From Carnegiea gigantea (Eukaryota; Streptophyta; Magnoliopsida; Caryophyllales; Cactaceae): a DNA stretch of 64,000 nt. Each line of letters starts with the position of its first letter. Position 1 is the first letter of the stretch. Both the position numbers and the translations under genes were made by a program. Below, piece by piece: positions 9,518 through 20,967 of this stretch. The stretch covers positions 7,501 to 71,500 of the forward strand of contig JAKOGI010002141.1 in NCBI GenBank assembly GCA_029747015.1. Reading direction: 5' to 3'. Under the pieces are notes generated by a model. It searched no databases. It worked only from the letters and a program-made list of their open reading frames with translations, and was not told the origin of the DNA.

Positions 9518-12500
9518 ATATCTCTTTATATGTAGGAGTATTTTTACCCCGTAAGTAGCTACTATTATTGATCAACTTCTTGTAGGAACCCTAGTTCCTT
9601 TTTATCTTTGTTTCTCTCTCTCTTTTTGAGTTTTTCTTTTTTTTTTTTTGCTTGGTTGGGGTGGTGCTCCTGGGACAAACAATACAATACTAGATGATGG
9701 GTGGTCTCTGCTGTAGATAATGGTGAAGGAGTTTCTACTTTTGTATCCCCTAACTGCTCGTGGGAAATTAATTACGGACTGTGAGTTGAGTGCTCGTTGT
9801 TGCTCAACCTTTGAAATATATGAGAACTTGGCTTTACTAGGCCTGTGAACTGTTGGAACATTTCAAAATTTGGGCTTTGTTCACGAGCAAAAGTGAATTT
9901 AAGTGTGTGAGAATAAAAAGTTGAACTGCAAACAATATGTGTCACCTAGGTAATGGCGGAGAAATGAAAAGCAACGAAGATGGGATGACAATATAAATAA
10001 AAAAGATGGGAACATTATATGAACACTTGCAATCCTCAATGCAAATTTTCGACGAAGAGTGGGAATTTTGCTTCTATGGGTCACACTATGGCTTCATTCT
10101 TTCTGGATGTCATTTTCTTATTCTACAGTATAAAGATCATCGAATATTTTTTTTAATGATAGATTTGCTTCAAAATACGCAGCTACTTTTTGTTTTTTTT
10201 GGCGGTCAAAAAAGGAAAACCAATCTTTAGGAGGGGGCAAAAAAGAAAAAAAATATTAATAAAACCAGCTACAGCGACCTCAACTGCGGGTCGAATGTGG
10301 AACAAGCATTCTGAGCAAGGGAGGGAATCACAAGATGGGAACTTTGGATTGCTGTTTATGCATCACTAAAAGGTGTCAAAGGCCAAAGCCGAGGCGTATT
10401 CGAACATCGGCAAGCTTTGTCAAGCTCCGTGAGCAACTGAGCCAAGCACGGTCAAATCAGATCCAAGCTCGAGTTTTGCAGAACTTTGATATGCTCTGCT
10501 ATATGACTATTTACATGAATAATAAATCTATTTTAAAGGATTATTGCCAACATAAAAGCCGAAGAGTCAATCCCATTTTTTCAGTTGGAAAATCAATATC
10601 TTAATTGTAAGTACAACTATGAAGCTTGTATAGTTCACTTTCCAAGGAAAAACGAGAGCTCAATTAAATATATATTTTCTAGATTGGGCTTAGTTTGATA
10701 AGCTTATCAGTCGAGCCTAAGCTAATATGAGCTTTGGTCAGATTGAACATGACCTCAATCGAGCTTTGACCGAGCTAAATTTCAGCTTACGATGTTATTG
10801 ATTCAATAACAAACAACATAATTAGTATTATATCTGAAATGGTGAAGTAACTTGACTTTGTAATTCTTCTATTCACATATCATATTTTTGACCGGTCCAA
10901 CATATTTTTATTAATATTGAAATATATCTTTTGAACCTACTTGTTAGGTTGATATATATTTTGGAGTACCTTTTCGTATAGTAAGTTACATGTGCTAATT
11001 GAATCAATCTTGAAAATTCGATGGATATAATTGGTGGAGCAATTATCTTCCAATTAATTGGGTTGAATATGGTATTCTGTGAGACATAATCAGAGATATA
11101 ATTGGGGAATATGACTAGACTAATTGATTTGATTGAATATAAGTTTATTTGGACCAAATCTATTTAAATTACAATAAAAAAAATTTATGAGTTGAAGATT
11201 TAAGTCCTGTTTGGCAAACAATTATTATGTGTTGTCTGTTAGTTACTTGTATTAGTTATTAGCTGTTTAAATAAGTTGTTTGCATTAGCTGTTTGAGTTA
11301 CTTGTTTCTAGAAAAACTGTTTCGTAACTTTAGTTGTTTTCAGAAAAAATATTTGTTAAATTTCTTTCATATCTTTATCTCTTAGTTACTTTTTAATAGA
11401 ATATATTTTTTTATTATTAGCCCTCTTATTTTCTTTTTAAAAATAATTAAATTCCTATCATATGCATAAGTTAACTTAATTCGTGATTCCCCCCAAAAAA
11501 AAAGAACTTCAATCATAAGCCATTACTTTCTTATTAATTCTATGTAATTTATTTTCATCATTTGTTTTATTTGTTTTCAATTTGTATTTATGCAAATGAT
11601 GCCTATGTTTATGACGTTATTTTGTTATTTATTAGATTTTTTTTGGGTTATGAAATTGAAATTGAAATTTGTATGAATTTCTAATGACTTTGTTTTCATT
11701 AGACTCAATTCATGTAAAGCAAAATGTCAAATGTTGCTATTTACTTCCATTAATCCAAAGCTCATCGTCTATATAATCGGAAGGGGGAATAAATAATATA
11801 AAACATAAATATCAAATGTTTATAAGAGTGATGATGAGAGAACCAAATAATTATCCTTGACATTATACACTAACGAAATTAGAAAGCTACACCAAAAAAT
11901 ATAGTACTTGGCTAAAAAAATGAAAACAATGAAAGAGATAATACAACTTTAACGGTTTGCTTTTGTGACCAAAAAATTAATAAAGGAAAGACCCTTATTT
12001 TCGTAAATCCTTAAGATCTAACTAAGGACCAATGCTATTGATATAAGACTTCGAGCAGCACTTTATGGTACTCTATACTCTTTTTATTTTATGAAAGGAA
12101 TATTCTATAAATATAATTTAATGACATGTCATGTAATTTTTTAAAACTTTTGGATATATTAGTCAATGATCTTTTGAAAAGGCTAATGAAAATAATCTTT
12201 TTAAAAAAACTGCTTGGGCCAAGCAATTGTTCTACCGAACATCGACTTAGCTATTTAACTTGATCAAAATAGTTAAAATTCTTACAATCAACTCTTTTTC
12301 TTCAAAAAGCTGTGGTTACTGGATACCCGCTTAATCTCATAATAATTTTGGATCAAGAGGGTTTAGATACATATAACCGTTCCCTGACAAAAAGTATTGA
12401 ACCGATAACCCCACTATGTGTTAAAACTGTTTGTAAGGAGAAAACGCTAAGACATAAGCTATGGAAAATAATAGCAGGTACCGTTGCTCAAAAAGACCAC

Positions 12501-12652
12501 CACCAAAAAAAAAAAAAAAAAAAAAAGTAGGTACCTTTAGCTAAAAACAGTGGACACTGAAGCGGAAGAAGTGTATCAGAAAACACCATTGTCAGGTAGC
12601 AAACAACGCTACCCACACACGCCGTTCAAACAGTTATCCTGTTCTAGTCACT
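9518..12652. other. NF-YB 3' flank and AT-rich intergenic DNA
   Basis: The likely 3'UTR begins at 9518; an AATAAAA at about 9912 on the + strand is a possible poly-A signal. From about 10340 to 10790 the words GAGCTCAA, CAAGCTCGAG and CGAGCTTTGACCGAGCT recur, resembling the GAGCTCG-rich ends of plant hAT-type non-autonomous elements, but I could not fix its termini. A 22-A run sits at 12505-12526. At 11204 CCTGTTTGGCAAACA resembles a MITE terminus without a clear partner. No gene is supported. Confidence 0.4.
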
Positions 12653-12654
12653 GA

Positions 12655-12790
12655 GTGGTGATGGATTTGACAAATTTCTTTATGGTATTGATTATAGTTA
12701 TTCTTCTTCATCTGGTGCCGTAGAGTGGTGATGATTTTCACAAATTTCTTTATCTTGTTCATTGCAGCTATTCTTCTTCATGTCGACTAT
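12655..12790. repeat. ~70-bp tandem duplication at the outer end of the left viral arm
   Basis: GTGGTGATGGATTTGACAAA (12655) recurs as GTGGTGATGATTTTCACAAA (about 12726). Both copies continue into TTTCTTTAT and TATTCTTCTTCAT. The right viral arm has a single copy ending at about 28434, so this is a private change of the left arm. Confidence 0.75.
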
Positions 12791-12812
12791 TTGTTATTTG
12801 AGAATTATTGTT

Positions 12813-13266
12813 GTTCATATTTGATTGAATCCAAACAGTATATTCAAAAGTCACTTCTAATAGAACAATATTATCTTTTAATAAATTTATAGTTATGGGA
12901 TGAACTCGTTAGGGCAAGATTGATACACAGTTTAATCGATTCTTATAGTGATTTAACAAGTTTTGTCTAATACTTTTAAAAGTTAATCAAAAGATCTTAA
13001 ATAGTCCCATACTCTTTCTTGAGTATAGTATTCATTACTGTTCATATTTGATTGAATCCAAACAGTATAATTAAAAGTCACTTCTAACAGAACAATATTA
13101 TCTTTTAATAAATTTATAGTTATGGGATAAATTCGTTAGGGTATAGTTGATAGATAGTTTAATCAATTCTTATAGTGATTTAACAAGTTTTGTCTAATAC
13201 TTTTGGGAGTTAAATTAAAAGATCTTAAATGGTCCCATGCTCTTTCTTGAGTATAGTATTTTAGCT
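12813..13266. repeat. 227-bp tandem duplication inside the left-arm leader ORF
   Basis: GTTCATATTTGATTGAATCC occurs at 12813 and 13040. The two copies run in parallel through AACAATATTATCTTTTAAT, TTTAACAAGTTTTGTCTAAT and TCTTTCTTGAGTATAGTATT. The right arm has only one copy (about 28156-28365). The copies differ at scattered positions, so the duplication is not recent. Confidence 0.9.
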
Positions 13267-13356
13267 CTGGTAGATCAAAGCTTTGTCATGCCAAATAATT
13301 GTCATCTCTGTCTAACTTAGAGTTTGATTGTAATTTGTTTTTAAACAAATTCATGA
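12850..13356 (-). pseudogene. Left-arm copy of the small leader ORF downstream of the primer site
   Basis: The ATG complement lies at 13354-13356, about 40 nt beyond the primer-binding site in the direction of transcription. The frame corresponds to the 96-codon ORF at 28049-28339 in the other arm but is disrupted by the 227-bp duplication, which repeats its C-terminal two-thirds. I do not recognise the protein. Confidence 0.5.
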
Positions 13357-13394
13357 TAGTCGTACTTAAGTTCAAGATATGTTTTCGAGATAGG

Positions 13395-13406
13395 GCTTTG
13401 ACACCA
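13395..13406 (-). promoter_or_regulatory. tRNA-Met primer-binding site, left arm
   Basis: The minus strand reads TGGTGTCAAAGC, two mismatches from the TGGTATCAGAGC site used by plant pararetroviruses to prime minus-strand DNA synthesis. It lies about 490 nt downstream of the TATA box, a leader length normal for this family, and matches the site at 27997-28008 in the other arm. Confidence 0.8.
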
Positions 13407-13892
13407 TTTAATAGAGAGTCGAATGGTTTTTATGAAAAAAGCGGTAAAACCATTTTCGAATTGATAAAGTGATTCACACTATTTGATAGGGGTCTATCAA
13501 GATTTAATGAAGGTACTCAGATACTAAATCAACAGAATGAAATTTCAAACAATTTGTCATGAAATCTTTCAATACAAAAATAAGTTAGAGAAATTATACC
13601 TGCAAGAGTATGATGCGTCTTACTTTTTTGTACTCGTCTTACTCCAGCCTGATGCGAGCTGTACCTACTTCTTTTAGACTGTCACCACTCTTGCTAATAT
13701 TCCTTCTATAATCAAGGTTGTAATGAAAAATTGGTAGACAAATAGTTTGAGAAAAGATTTCTCTCGTTCCATTGTTGATTGTTCTCCTTTCCCAAAGGTA
13801 GGAAATTAGAACATTTTGCCGAGAGAATGCTTACAAAGATTTGGGAGAGTATTTCTTGCAAATGTCAATGCCTTTTTCTGAAATCGGCTACC

Positions 13893-13901
13893 TTATTTAT
13901 A
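13893..13901 (-). promoter_or_regulatory. Viral genomic-RNA promoter TATA box, left arm
   Basis: The minus strand reads CCGTATAAATAAGG, equivalent to CCTATAAATAAGG in the other arm, in the position of the 35S-type promoter between the TAV-like ORF and the primer site. A CATAATGTAAGCGATTATGTCATAG-type palindromic stretch lies about 25-60 bp upstream (about 13920-13945). It would drive transcription leftward, toward the 3' side of the NF-YB gene. Confidence 0.65.
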
Positions 13902-14101
13902 CGGAAAGGGGGTGCGCTATGACATAATCGCTTACATTATGTGAATATGAAAAGATAAAATTTTCATCAAAAAGATAAGTTTTTCAGATAAGATTTCACT
14001 ATTTTTGATAGAGTTGCTTGATGTTCATTGTCTTGTAGTGTCTGCAGAGATAGGAGTTGATAAAGCTATGGCCCCTTATGTCTCACGTCGCGACAGAGTG
14101 A

Positions 14102-15183
14102 TTAGGCTAGAAAAATCTGCTTCTTTTCCTTGTCTTGTTCTGCCTTATAGAGTACAGCAAACTTGGTGCGTACAGCTGGACTGCCTAGAAATTTCTTGAG
14201 CTCCAGTGAATAGCTAAAGTCAAAAAGTTGTTCATCGACAGAGACACTTTCAACTCCTTCAGTAGTAATTAGAATGAAATTTTTGTCGTAGTAAAGAGTT
14301 CTTGCTCTTTTAGTCATTAACTGCTCGCTCTGGCATTTAATGGCTAAAGCTCTAGTAGACCGTTTATAGTTGATCCATGAGACGTCAAAACTGGGAAGTC
14401 TGTAGTGTTTTTTCAGCTGCGATAGATTGTTTGGCATTGACTTGAGTAATTTCAACCAAATGAATAGAGGGATAAATCATGTCTTCATATTTTTCTGAGG
14501 AGATAGAAAAAAATCGCAGGCATATATATCCCTTGCTAAATTGTCTGATTGCTTGTTTAAAGAAGTTTGGAAAATTTTGGAGTTCAATAAGGCTTAAACT
14601 GGGATAACAATAGTTTAGGTACCCGTAGGTAAAGAGTTCAAATATCAGGTCAAGACTTGCCTTATTAAAAGCAATTATCCTCAAAAAAAGAGAATCTCTT
14701 GGGTTATAATAGAGTTCAGGTAAACCAGAAATTTTCTAGTAAGCAAGCACTGTTGCTTCATAATAGTTTCTGTGAAAAGAGTCCGATAGATCAATAGTTT
14801 GGATGCCAGTATTTTGAATAACTGGTCTTGAAGCTAATAGCTTAGCTTTTAATTGTTGCTTCTCTTTCTCTTCTTCGGAGAGGGGTTGTGAAGCATTTCC
14901 CTGGTTAGGTCAAAAAGAGAGTTCTGGGAGTTCAGATTTTCAAGTCCATCTTAGAAGAGTTCAATTTGAGTTGTTCAATAGTTCGATAGAAATATGTTGT
15001 CAGTTCTCGAGCTTTTCCAAGATCTGCTCTGAGATTAACGACAATTTCCTCAATAAGTTCAATTTTCTCATTCACCGCTTCACAGTATTCATTGACATTA
15101 ATCAAAATGTCTTCAAACTGTCGAACAAGCTGTTCACTATTGATTTGTTCCATAGGTGTTTTGCCTTTATCCTCTGAATTCAT
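14102..15183 (-). pseudogene. TAV/viroplasmin-like ORF, left arm
   Basis: The last large ORF of the viral genome starts at 15183, overlapping the end of the polymerase ORF by about 17 nt, and ends IFLA then stop at 14102. Its position between polymerase and genomic promoter is that of the caulimovirid translation transactivator/inclusion protein. The N-terminal 80 residues look coiled-coil (acidic and Leu/Ile-rich). The middle holds the SLSLIELQNFPNFFKQAIRQ stretch and the end has SFDVSWINYKRSTRALAIK. A frame break lies between about 14690 and 14932, and another near 14400. Assignment rests on position more than on sequence motifs. Confidence 0.6.
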
Positions 15184-17049
15184 GTTCTCGAGTGAGATAG
15201 TCTACAATAAAGTTGTTTTTTCCTGCAACATGCTCATACACAGTATTAAACTGAGATAAGAATAATTGCCATCGATGTAATTTACGCATGTGAAGTCCAT
15301 TGTCTAAGGCTTGTTTTGCAAAAGTAGTTGCTGCTTGGTTATCTGTTAAAATTTTAAATGGTTTAGGTAGTAAAAATGTCTCCATTTCGTAATTCCTCTA
15401 ATAATTGCTAAGAGTTCCTTTTCCATGGTGTTATAATTCTCTTCACGTTCGGAAAAAATTTCACTATGATAACCACAAATTTCATTTAAATCTGTCTTTA
15501 AAACTGTTGTCCATGTTTTGTCAGAAGCATATGTTTGTAAAATTAAATTGTCTTCAGGTTCAAGAAGCAAGAGACTAGGTAGTTGTGAACATTCTTCTTT
15601 TAATTTTTTAACAATATTTGTATGTTTATCTGTCCAATCAAGAGTATTGTTTTTTCTGAGTAAACTTTGAAAATCTTTTTTCTTTTTTGCTAAATCCGGT
15701 ATGTAAGAACTAGCATAGTTTAATAGTCCTAAGAAACCTTGAATTTGTTTCTTCATTCGCAGTTGGCCTAGATATTCTGTGATTTTTTGAGAGACATGTG
15801 GTTGTAAGCTGATTCCATTTATACTGACTTCAAAGCCTAAAAATGCAATTTTTTCTTTTTCAATAACTGCTTCCTTTTCACTAAGATAAATTCCTTCTTT
15901 TATAACTGTTTCTAAAAATGTGTTGAGATGTTCTCGATGTTCTTCAAGAGTATCTGAACTTATTAAGACATCATATACATAGATCACAAGAAAGTTGTTA
16001 AGATGTTTAAATGCATTGTCCATTCATCTTTGAAAGATTTTTGGTGCGTTCTTTAGTCCAAAAGGCATAACAATCCATTCATAAAAACCTTGAGCAATAC
16101 TAAAACCTGTATATTTAATGCTTGTTTCTTTCATTTTAATCTTCCAAAAGCCAGACTTACAATCGAATTTTGAGAAGAATTTTTTGTTTTTTACAAGGTT
16201 GATTAATACTTCTTTATTTGGTAGAAAATAGTTATCTTTTTTGTAAACTAATTTAGTTTTTTATAGTTAATAACCATCCTAGCCTTTCCTCTTCGTCGTT
16301 CTGCTTCGTTAACTACCATAAAGGCTGGAGAAGCGTATGCTCTATTGGATGATTTGATTAGTCTTTTTTCAAGCAATTCTTTATTTGTATAGAAAATTCC
16401 TTGATGTCTTCTTCAGAGTATAACATTGGTTTTTCTTTGATATAAATTTCTTGTGTTAGTTTTATTTTAGCTCGAGGATGTTCGGATTTTCACAATTGCA
16501 ATGGATTTTCAGAACAGATTCTTTCTAGTTTTGCTAAGAGATCATCTTTCTTTATTATATTAACAGTAAAGGTAGGTTTTTTAGCTTGCATTTGAAGTGC
16601 TATTTGTTCATAACCATGTCCACTACGCTTCGCGCGCACTTTGTATGACTGTTTTAGAGTGAAAATTTTAAGGTGTGACCACATTTTATAGTAAGATAGA
16701 TTTTATACGGGGTTTGGATAAATTTGGCAAATTATTTAAGGAAATCATTTCCTAATAAGATATCATAACCAGAGTTATATTGTATAACGGTAGTTATAGT
16801 GAGGATTTTGTTGCATGAAATGAAGGGAACATTATCCTGGACTAAATTTAAATAGGTAGGAATAGGATGAACACCTTTGATTCTAATTTTACGATCATTT
16901 GGGAGTTTATCCCATTTGGGAAGTAAAAAATTCTAAAAGAAAGTAACTTCGGATCCTGTGTCAATCAAAGCAGTAGTAGTAATGTCTAATTCTTTGACAG
17001 TTACATCTATATATGTAAGAATAGGTATTTCCAATTGCTTCATAATCAT
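15167..17049 (-). pseudogene. Pararetrovirus polymerase (protease-RT-RNase H), left arm
   Basis: The start ATG at 17049 overlaps the preceding stop as ATGA. Order of domains: retropepsin-like protease (remnants at about 16990-16730), a linker including FTVNIIKKDDLLAKLERIC, RT, and RNase H ending LTREHEFRG at 15167. The RT box reads IYVYDVLISSD, so the first catalytic Asp of YVDD is Tyr. The first RNase H motif reads TYAS instead of TDAS, but the later TDNQAA and IVDYL are kept. A frame change near 15385 and stops in the RT finger region (16020-16490) kill the ORF. Confidence 0.85.
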
Positions 17050-18332
17050 TCAAGAGTAATGGTAGTGTGTTGATTCATAAGAGTTACATGAGTAGGACCA
17101 ATCTCGTAGTTAGTATATTGGTCAAGGAAATTCATTCCTAAGAGTATATGATAAAATTCATTTTTTATTGAATGATCAATATAGCAATCAAATTCTAATA
17201 TAGTAGAATTAGGGGTTTTTAACATTATTCTAGACATTTGATTTAGAGTTGCTCGTTGACCATCATAAGTAACAAAGTTATATTCTGATGCTGCTAAGAC
17301 TGCTGTGGGTAGAGGTATACAATGGCTTTGTGATACTCCTATATCTATAAGGATTTTATTAGAGATCCATATTTGTCCATTAAAATATTCTAATTTTACT
17401 TTGTAGGTGCTATTACGCTTAGTTGTTATTAATGGAGGTGCAAACCTGGGTATAGATGCTGTACTATAGTTTCGCATTGAAACGGGTTGATTAGCTACTC
17501 TTGTTCCTTTTTCAGTATAAGAAAGTCTAGGTGCTTGATAGCTAGCTGATGCTTCATCTTCTTCAACTAACTGAAGGTATGTTAATATAGGTATTTTGGC
17601 TTCTTGCATAGAAGGATAGATAATAGTACTGATGGTTGAAAAGATTGGACCTACAGTTATTTTATCTGTTTATTTTACATCTTTTATTGGAAAGTTGGTA
17701 TTGAAAAAAAAGTATAAGCCTCTGTAATAAAAGGATAATACATCATTTCCTAGTTGTAATTCAAAGTCTGTTAAGAGTTTAAATTCTAAATTTAAAGTGT
17801 TTTCTATATTTTTACTTTGCAAAGTAACAGAATAATTTAGATAACAGTCAAAAATTAATTTTTTATAAATTAGATTGCCTTGTAATGTTCTTAGATACTG
17901 TTCTCGATATTTCGAAATCTTTGATCATGTAATGATAGAATGATAGGTGAATTAATTCCTTCTTTAAAGCAAGCATTAGCTACAATTTGTATTCCTTGTA
18001 AATGGATATACTTAATTAGTTTTCTATCTTTAGTGGAAATTTCTGCTAAAAATTTGTCAATTATTTCTTGAGTCATTAATCTTAATCGGATGTTTCCCAA
18101 TAAATATTGAATTTTGACTGGTTGTTCAGTAGTACAAAGCTTAAAATATCTTATTAATTTTCGCATTAGAAAATCATCCAGTTTTTTCATAAAAATTTTG
18201 AGGGTCTTTTAAACATAAATTAGTTGCTATAATTTTTTCATAAAGTTTTTGGTTGAAAGCAATTATTCTGGTATAGTTTTCATTACTTTCTTATTCTTGT
18301 TGTTGCATGATTTCTATTTCATTAGAATTCAT
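17046..18332 (-). pseudogene. Movement protein with C-terminal aspartic-protease-like domain, left arm
   Basis: The ATG at 18332 lies inside the end of the coat ORF (11-nt overlap). Residues read from 18190 to 17891 carry the 30K-superfamily pattern IHLQGIQIVANACFKEGI followed by PIILSLHDQRF, typical of caulimovirid cell-to-cell movement proteins. From about 17420 to 17046 a retropepsin-like fold appears: IWISNKILIDIGVSQSHC (the DTG site reads DIG) and later ILLGMNFLDQY. Stops and a frameshift lie at 18180-18330 and 17610-17890. A second, separate protease domain follows in the polymerase ORF. Confidence 0.75.
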
Positions 18333-19713
18333 CTTCTGTATCTGAATAACTTTAAGTTTCTGAAGTAGTTTCATTTTTAGAGCTAATAGATTCATACCAG
18401 CTTGAAATTACTTTATTTATATTAACATTTATTGAATAAAGTTCAGTTTGTATTTCTTCAAATTCTTCTATAAATAGTTTTACTATATTTGTCTTTCTTT
18501 TGTTACAATCAATTGATTTGTGTCCAATTTCTCCACAGTTCCAACATTGACATGAAGTTGGTTTTTTACTTCTTTTATAGTATCGATTTTGTGGATTGTA
18601 ATTTTCTTGAGTTAAATTTTCATGTCGAAAATGTTTACTACTTTTTTGAGGTTTGTTGATTGATTTTTCAGTTTTTGTTTTCTTTGCAGTAATTTTTTTT
18701 TCTTTTTAGAAAATTTTTTCTTTGGAGTTTTTCTCGGAGAAGGTTTTTTCACAGTCTGTTTTGAAGTTCTCTTTCGTTTAGGTCGAAAGTTAGGATAGTT
18801 TTCACATCCGTATTGTCCAGGTTCTGTAACATTTTCACAACATAGTGTAACTTCTTTAATATATCTTCATCTTTGTTCTTGTAAATATAGTTGCATCATT
18901 TCTTGATTTGTACAGGATTGGACTGCTGCTATACTTCTAATGACAGTAGGACTTTTAACAAAATTTTGAAATTTATCTGAAAAATATTTATTTCATGGGT
19001 GAGGAAACTTGTTTAAAAGTAATTGGATATATGATTCTTGGTCTTCTGTGGAATTATAAAGGTTCATAATAATATTTATCAAATTCACAAAAGAAATTTT
19101 TATAATTGCATAAGTTGAAAATTCTCAGGTTTGTTAGTTTATATAATGCTTCCTTTTTTGATTCGAATTTATTTAGTTCAATATTTTGCGAATAATCATA
19201 TCCTTGAAATTGTCTAATTAGATATTTTTCAAATGTCCATACTCCAAGTTCTATGGATCTTGCGAGATTGTTCGTTACATCAATTTCTATTATATTTGTT
19301 ATTGCTGCAGATAATCCATTATACCAATTTCGTACAATTCCTTGTAAAGAGTGGATTATTAAATTGTAAATAGCATTTACATCTCTTCCTTTTGCTGCAT
19401 GTGTTGGTTCTTACATTAGTGATAGTATTACTGAATAGCTCCAATTGTCTATAGTAGCACTTTTATCTGCTACACAGTCTAGATTTAAAATATAGCCCCA
19501 TGCTGATACTGGCTCTAATTGTAACAGACTTTTAGGTTTAAATTCATCATTAATAAACGATTTTTTTATAGGAAATTTTTGCTTGTTATGAAAGTTGTCT
19601 GCATGCTTGTTTTTGTGTTCTCGATCATTTTGATAAGGATTTGATGGTTCTCCAGTTTCAAAGTTGTTTGGGTTATTACTTCTTACACTTCCTGTGGGTG
19701 TTCCTGATTGCAT
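18322..19713 (-). pseudogene. Pararetrovirus coat protein, left arm
   Basis: Starts MQSGTPTGSVRSNNPNN at 19713. The diagnostic feature is the caulimovirid coat zinc knuckle near 18530-18560, reading CQCWNCGEIGHKSIDC on the minus strand (CxCWxCGxxGHxxxxC), after a Lys-rich region, with an acidic Ser/Glu/Asp tail ending EDEF. The Gly-His pair of the knuckle is intact here, whereas the other arm reads RR. Several stops and frameshifts lie between 18650 and 19410. Confidence 0.8.
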
Positions 19714-19796
19714 GTTTACTTATTTTAGTAGTTCAATTAATTGCAGATTTTCAAAGTCATTTAGCAATTCTTCAATAGCTTTATTATATTCACCCA

Positions 19797-20130
19797 TTAT
19801 TGACTATTTTCTGCTTCTTGTTTTTCTTTGGCTTTAAGTAAACGTTTTTCTTCAATAGTTTTTTGAATAGCTTCTTCTTGAATCTTGATAATGTTATTTT
19901 GATATCTTTCAATATATTTAGCATCATCACTGTTAGGAGTTACTTTATCGGGAAGTTTAATTTCTATTGGAGTATATTCTCTTTTTTGTTTAGGTTTTAA
20001 CATTCCTTCAAATGTTAAATTTATAAGTTACATCTGTATTACTAGTTGTTTAATAGAGTTATTTATTTCTCTAATCTCTTATTTCACAGCTTTTAGTTCG
20101 TTTTCTAGTTGTGGAAAGCTGATTGTTTAT
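19797..20130 (-). pseudogene. Small viral ORF c (coiled-coil like), left arm
   Basis: The 68-residue open segment (20003-19797) matches the C-terminal two-thirds of the 109-residue ORF at 21285-21614 in the other arm. The upstream part is broken, and the equivalent start codon reads ATC. It is charged and helix-prone (KIQEEAIQKTIEEKRLLKAK). Function unknown; small helical virion-associated or vector-transmission proteins occupy similar positions in caulimoviruses. Confidence 0.5.
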
Positions 20131-20194
20131 TAATCTTCATCATTAAACCAGAATTCTGTATCAAATTGATCTAAGTTGTTATCATCATTGTTGT

Positions 20195-20440
20195 CTATAT
20201 TTCACAAATTTCTAAATAAGTTCTGCATTCTTTTTCATAAATTAAGAGGTCTAGTCTATCTTCATTTAACCAAATTATTTCTTTAGAGCTATTATTTTTT
20301 CTTAATTGTTCAATTTTTTGTATATAAAATTTTTCTTTTTGTAATATTTCTTTTTTCAAAAAAGTTTTATATAAGTTGAGAATAGATTCATAGTTTCTTT
20401 GAGTCATTATTTTTACTTTGGGAATTTCAGGTTTTTCCAT
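20195..20440 (-). pseudogene. Small viral ORF b, left arm
   Basis: Starts MEKPEIPKVKIMTQRN at 20440. It is basic at first (YKTFLKKEILQKEKF) and then has a conserved EIIWLNEDRLDLLIYEKE segment. It ends near the acidic tail now cut by a stop at about 20195. It matches 20968-21278 in the other arm. No family recognised. Confidence 0.5.
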
Positions 20441-20480
20441 TATGCTAGAATTTTTTCTCAAGTAAATAAATTTTTATCAG

Positions 20481-20698
20481 TCAGTTAATTATAGTTATTA
20501 TTTTTAATCCAAAAATTAAACATTCATTTTTGTTTTGACATAAATATTTTAGTAGTTGTAGCATATCTGTGTCACCATACATCCCTTCATCAAGTTCAAG
20601 CTCAAATTCTATGTCATTCATGAGTAAAATTCTATGAAAAAGGCTTATTTCCTTCTTAACACTCAAAGTTTCCAAAATTGCAAGGCTAGTTCTTCCAT
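20481..20698 (-). pseudogene. Small viral ORF a, left arm
   Basis: The arm begins at the palindrome centre with ATGGAAG. The readable frame gives ISLFHRILLMNDIEFELE followed by LDEGMYGDTDMLQLLKYL, an acidic segment shared with the other arm at 20709-20963. A stop and frame change lie in the first 20 codons. Function unknown. Confidence 0.5.
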
Positions 20699-20708
20699 CG
20701 TATGGATT
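20699..20708. repeat. Centre of the giant viral inverted repeat (10-nt spacer)
   Basis: Left of the spacer the sequence ends GGCTAGTTCTTCCAT; right of it the sequence begins ATGGAAGGACTAGCC. From here similarity runs outward in both directions for about 7.7 kb (12653-20698 against 20709-28434). The two arms therefore form a near-perfect-centre palindrome about 15.8 kb long. Confidence 0.9.
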
Positions 20709-20963
20709 ATGGAAGGACTAGCCTTGCGATGTAGGAAAACTTTGACTGCTAAGCAGCAAATAAGCCTTTTTCATAGAATTTTACGCATGAATGACATAGA
20801 ATTTGAGCCTGAACTTGACGAAGGGATGTATGGTGACACAGATATGCTACAACTACTGAAATATTTACGTCAAAACAAAAATGAATGTTTAATTTTTGAA
20901 TTAAAAATAATAACTATAATTAACCAACTGATAAAAATTTATTTACTTGAGAAAAAATTCTAG
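20709..20963 (+). pseudogene. Small viral ORF a, right arm
   Basis: An 84-codon frame starts at the first base of the arm (MEGLALRCRKTLTAKQQ) and carries the shared acidic block DIEFEPELDEGMYGDTDM. An upstream open frame from 20634 only exists because of the palindrome junction and is not the ancestral start. It is the only small ORF whose start coincides with the rearrangement point. Function unknown. Confidence 0.55.
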
Positions 20964-20967
20964 CATA

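Larger units (their letters stand above)
12653..20698 (-). mobile_element. Endogenous pararetrovirus (Caulimoviridae), left arm of inverted pair
   Basis: This is a near-complete viral genome read leftward from the palindrome centre: three small ORFs, coat protein, movement protein with protease-like domain, protease-RT-RNase H, TAV-like ORF, TATA promoter, tRNA-Met primer site and leader ORF. No integrase or LTR is present, as expected of pararetroviruses. The coat-before-movement gene order followed by a separate TAV-like ORF recalls cavemoviruses and solendoviruses; that assignment is inference. Nearly every frame carries stops or frameshifts, so the copy is a fossil. The outer end is set where similarity to the other arm stops, at AGTGGTGATG. 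About 300 bp more than the other arm is explained by two local tandem duplications. Confidence 0.9.

Noticed and set aside
11190..12640. hAT-type element with CCTGTTTGGCAAACA at one end
   Set aside because: A partner terminus could not be found; the candidate CTGTTTGAACGGC near 12625 (minus) is too weak.
20634..20963. 109-codon frame crossing the palindrome centre
   Set aside because: The first 25 codons read backward through the other arm; only the part from 20709 is ancestral viral sequence.
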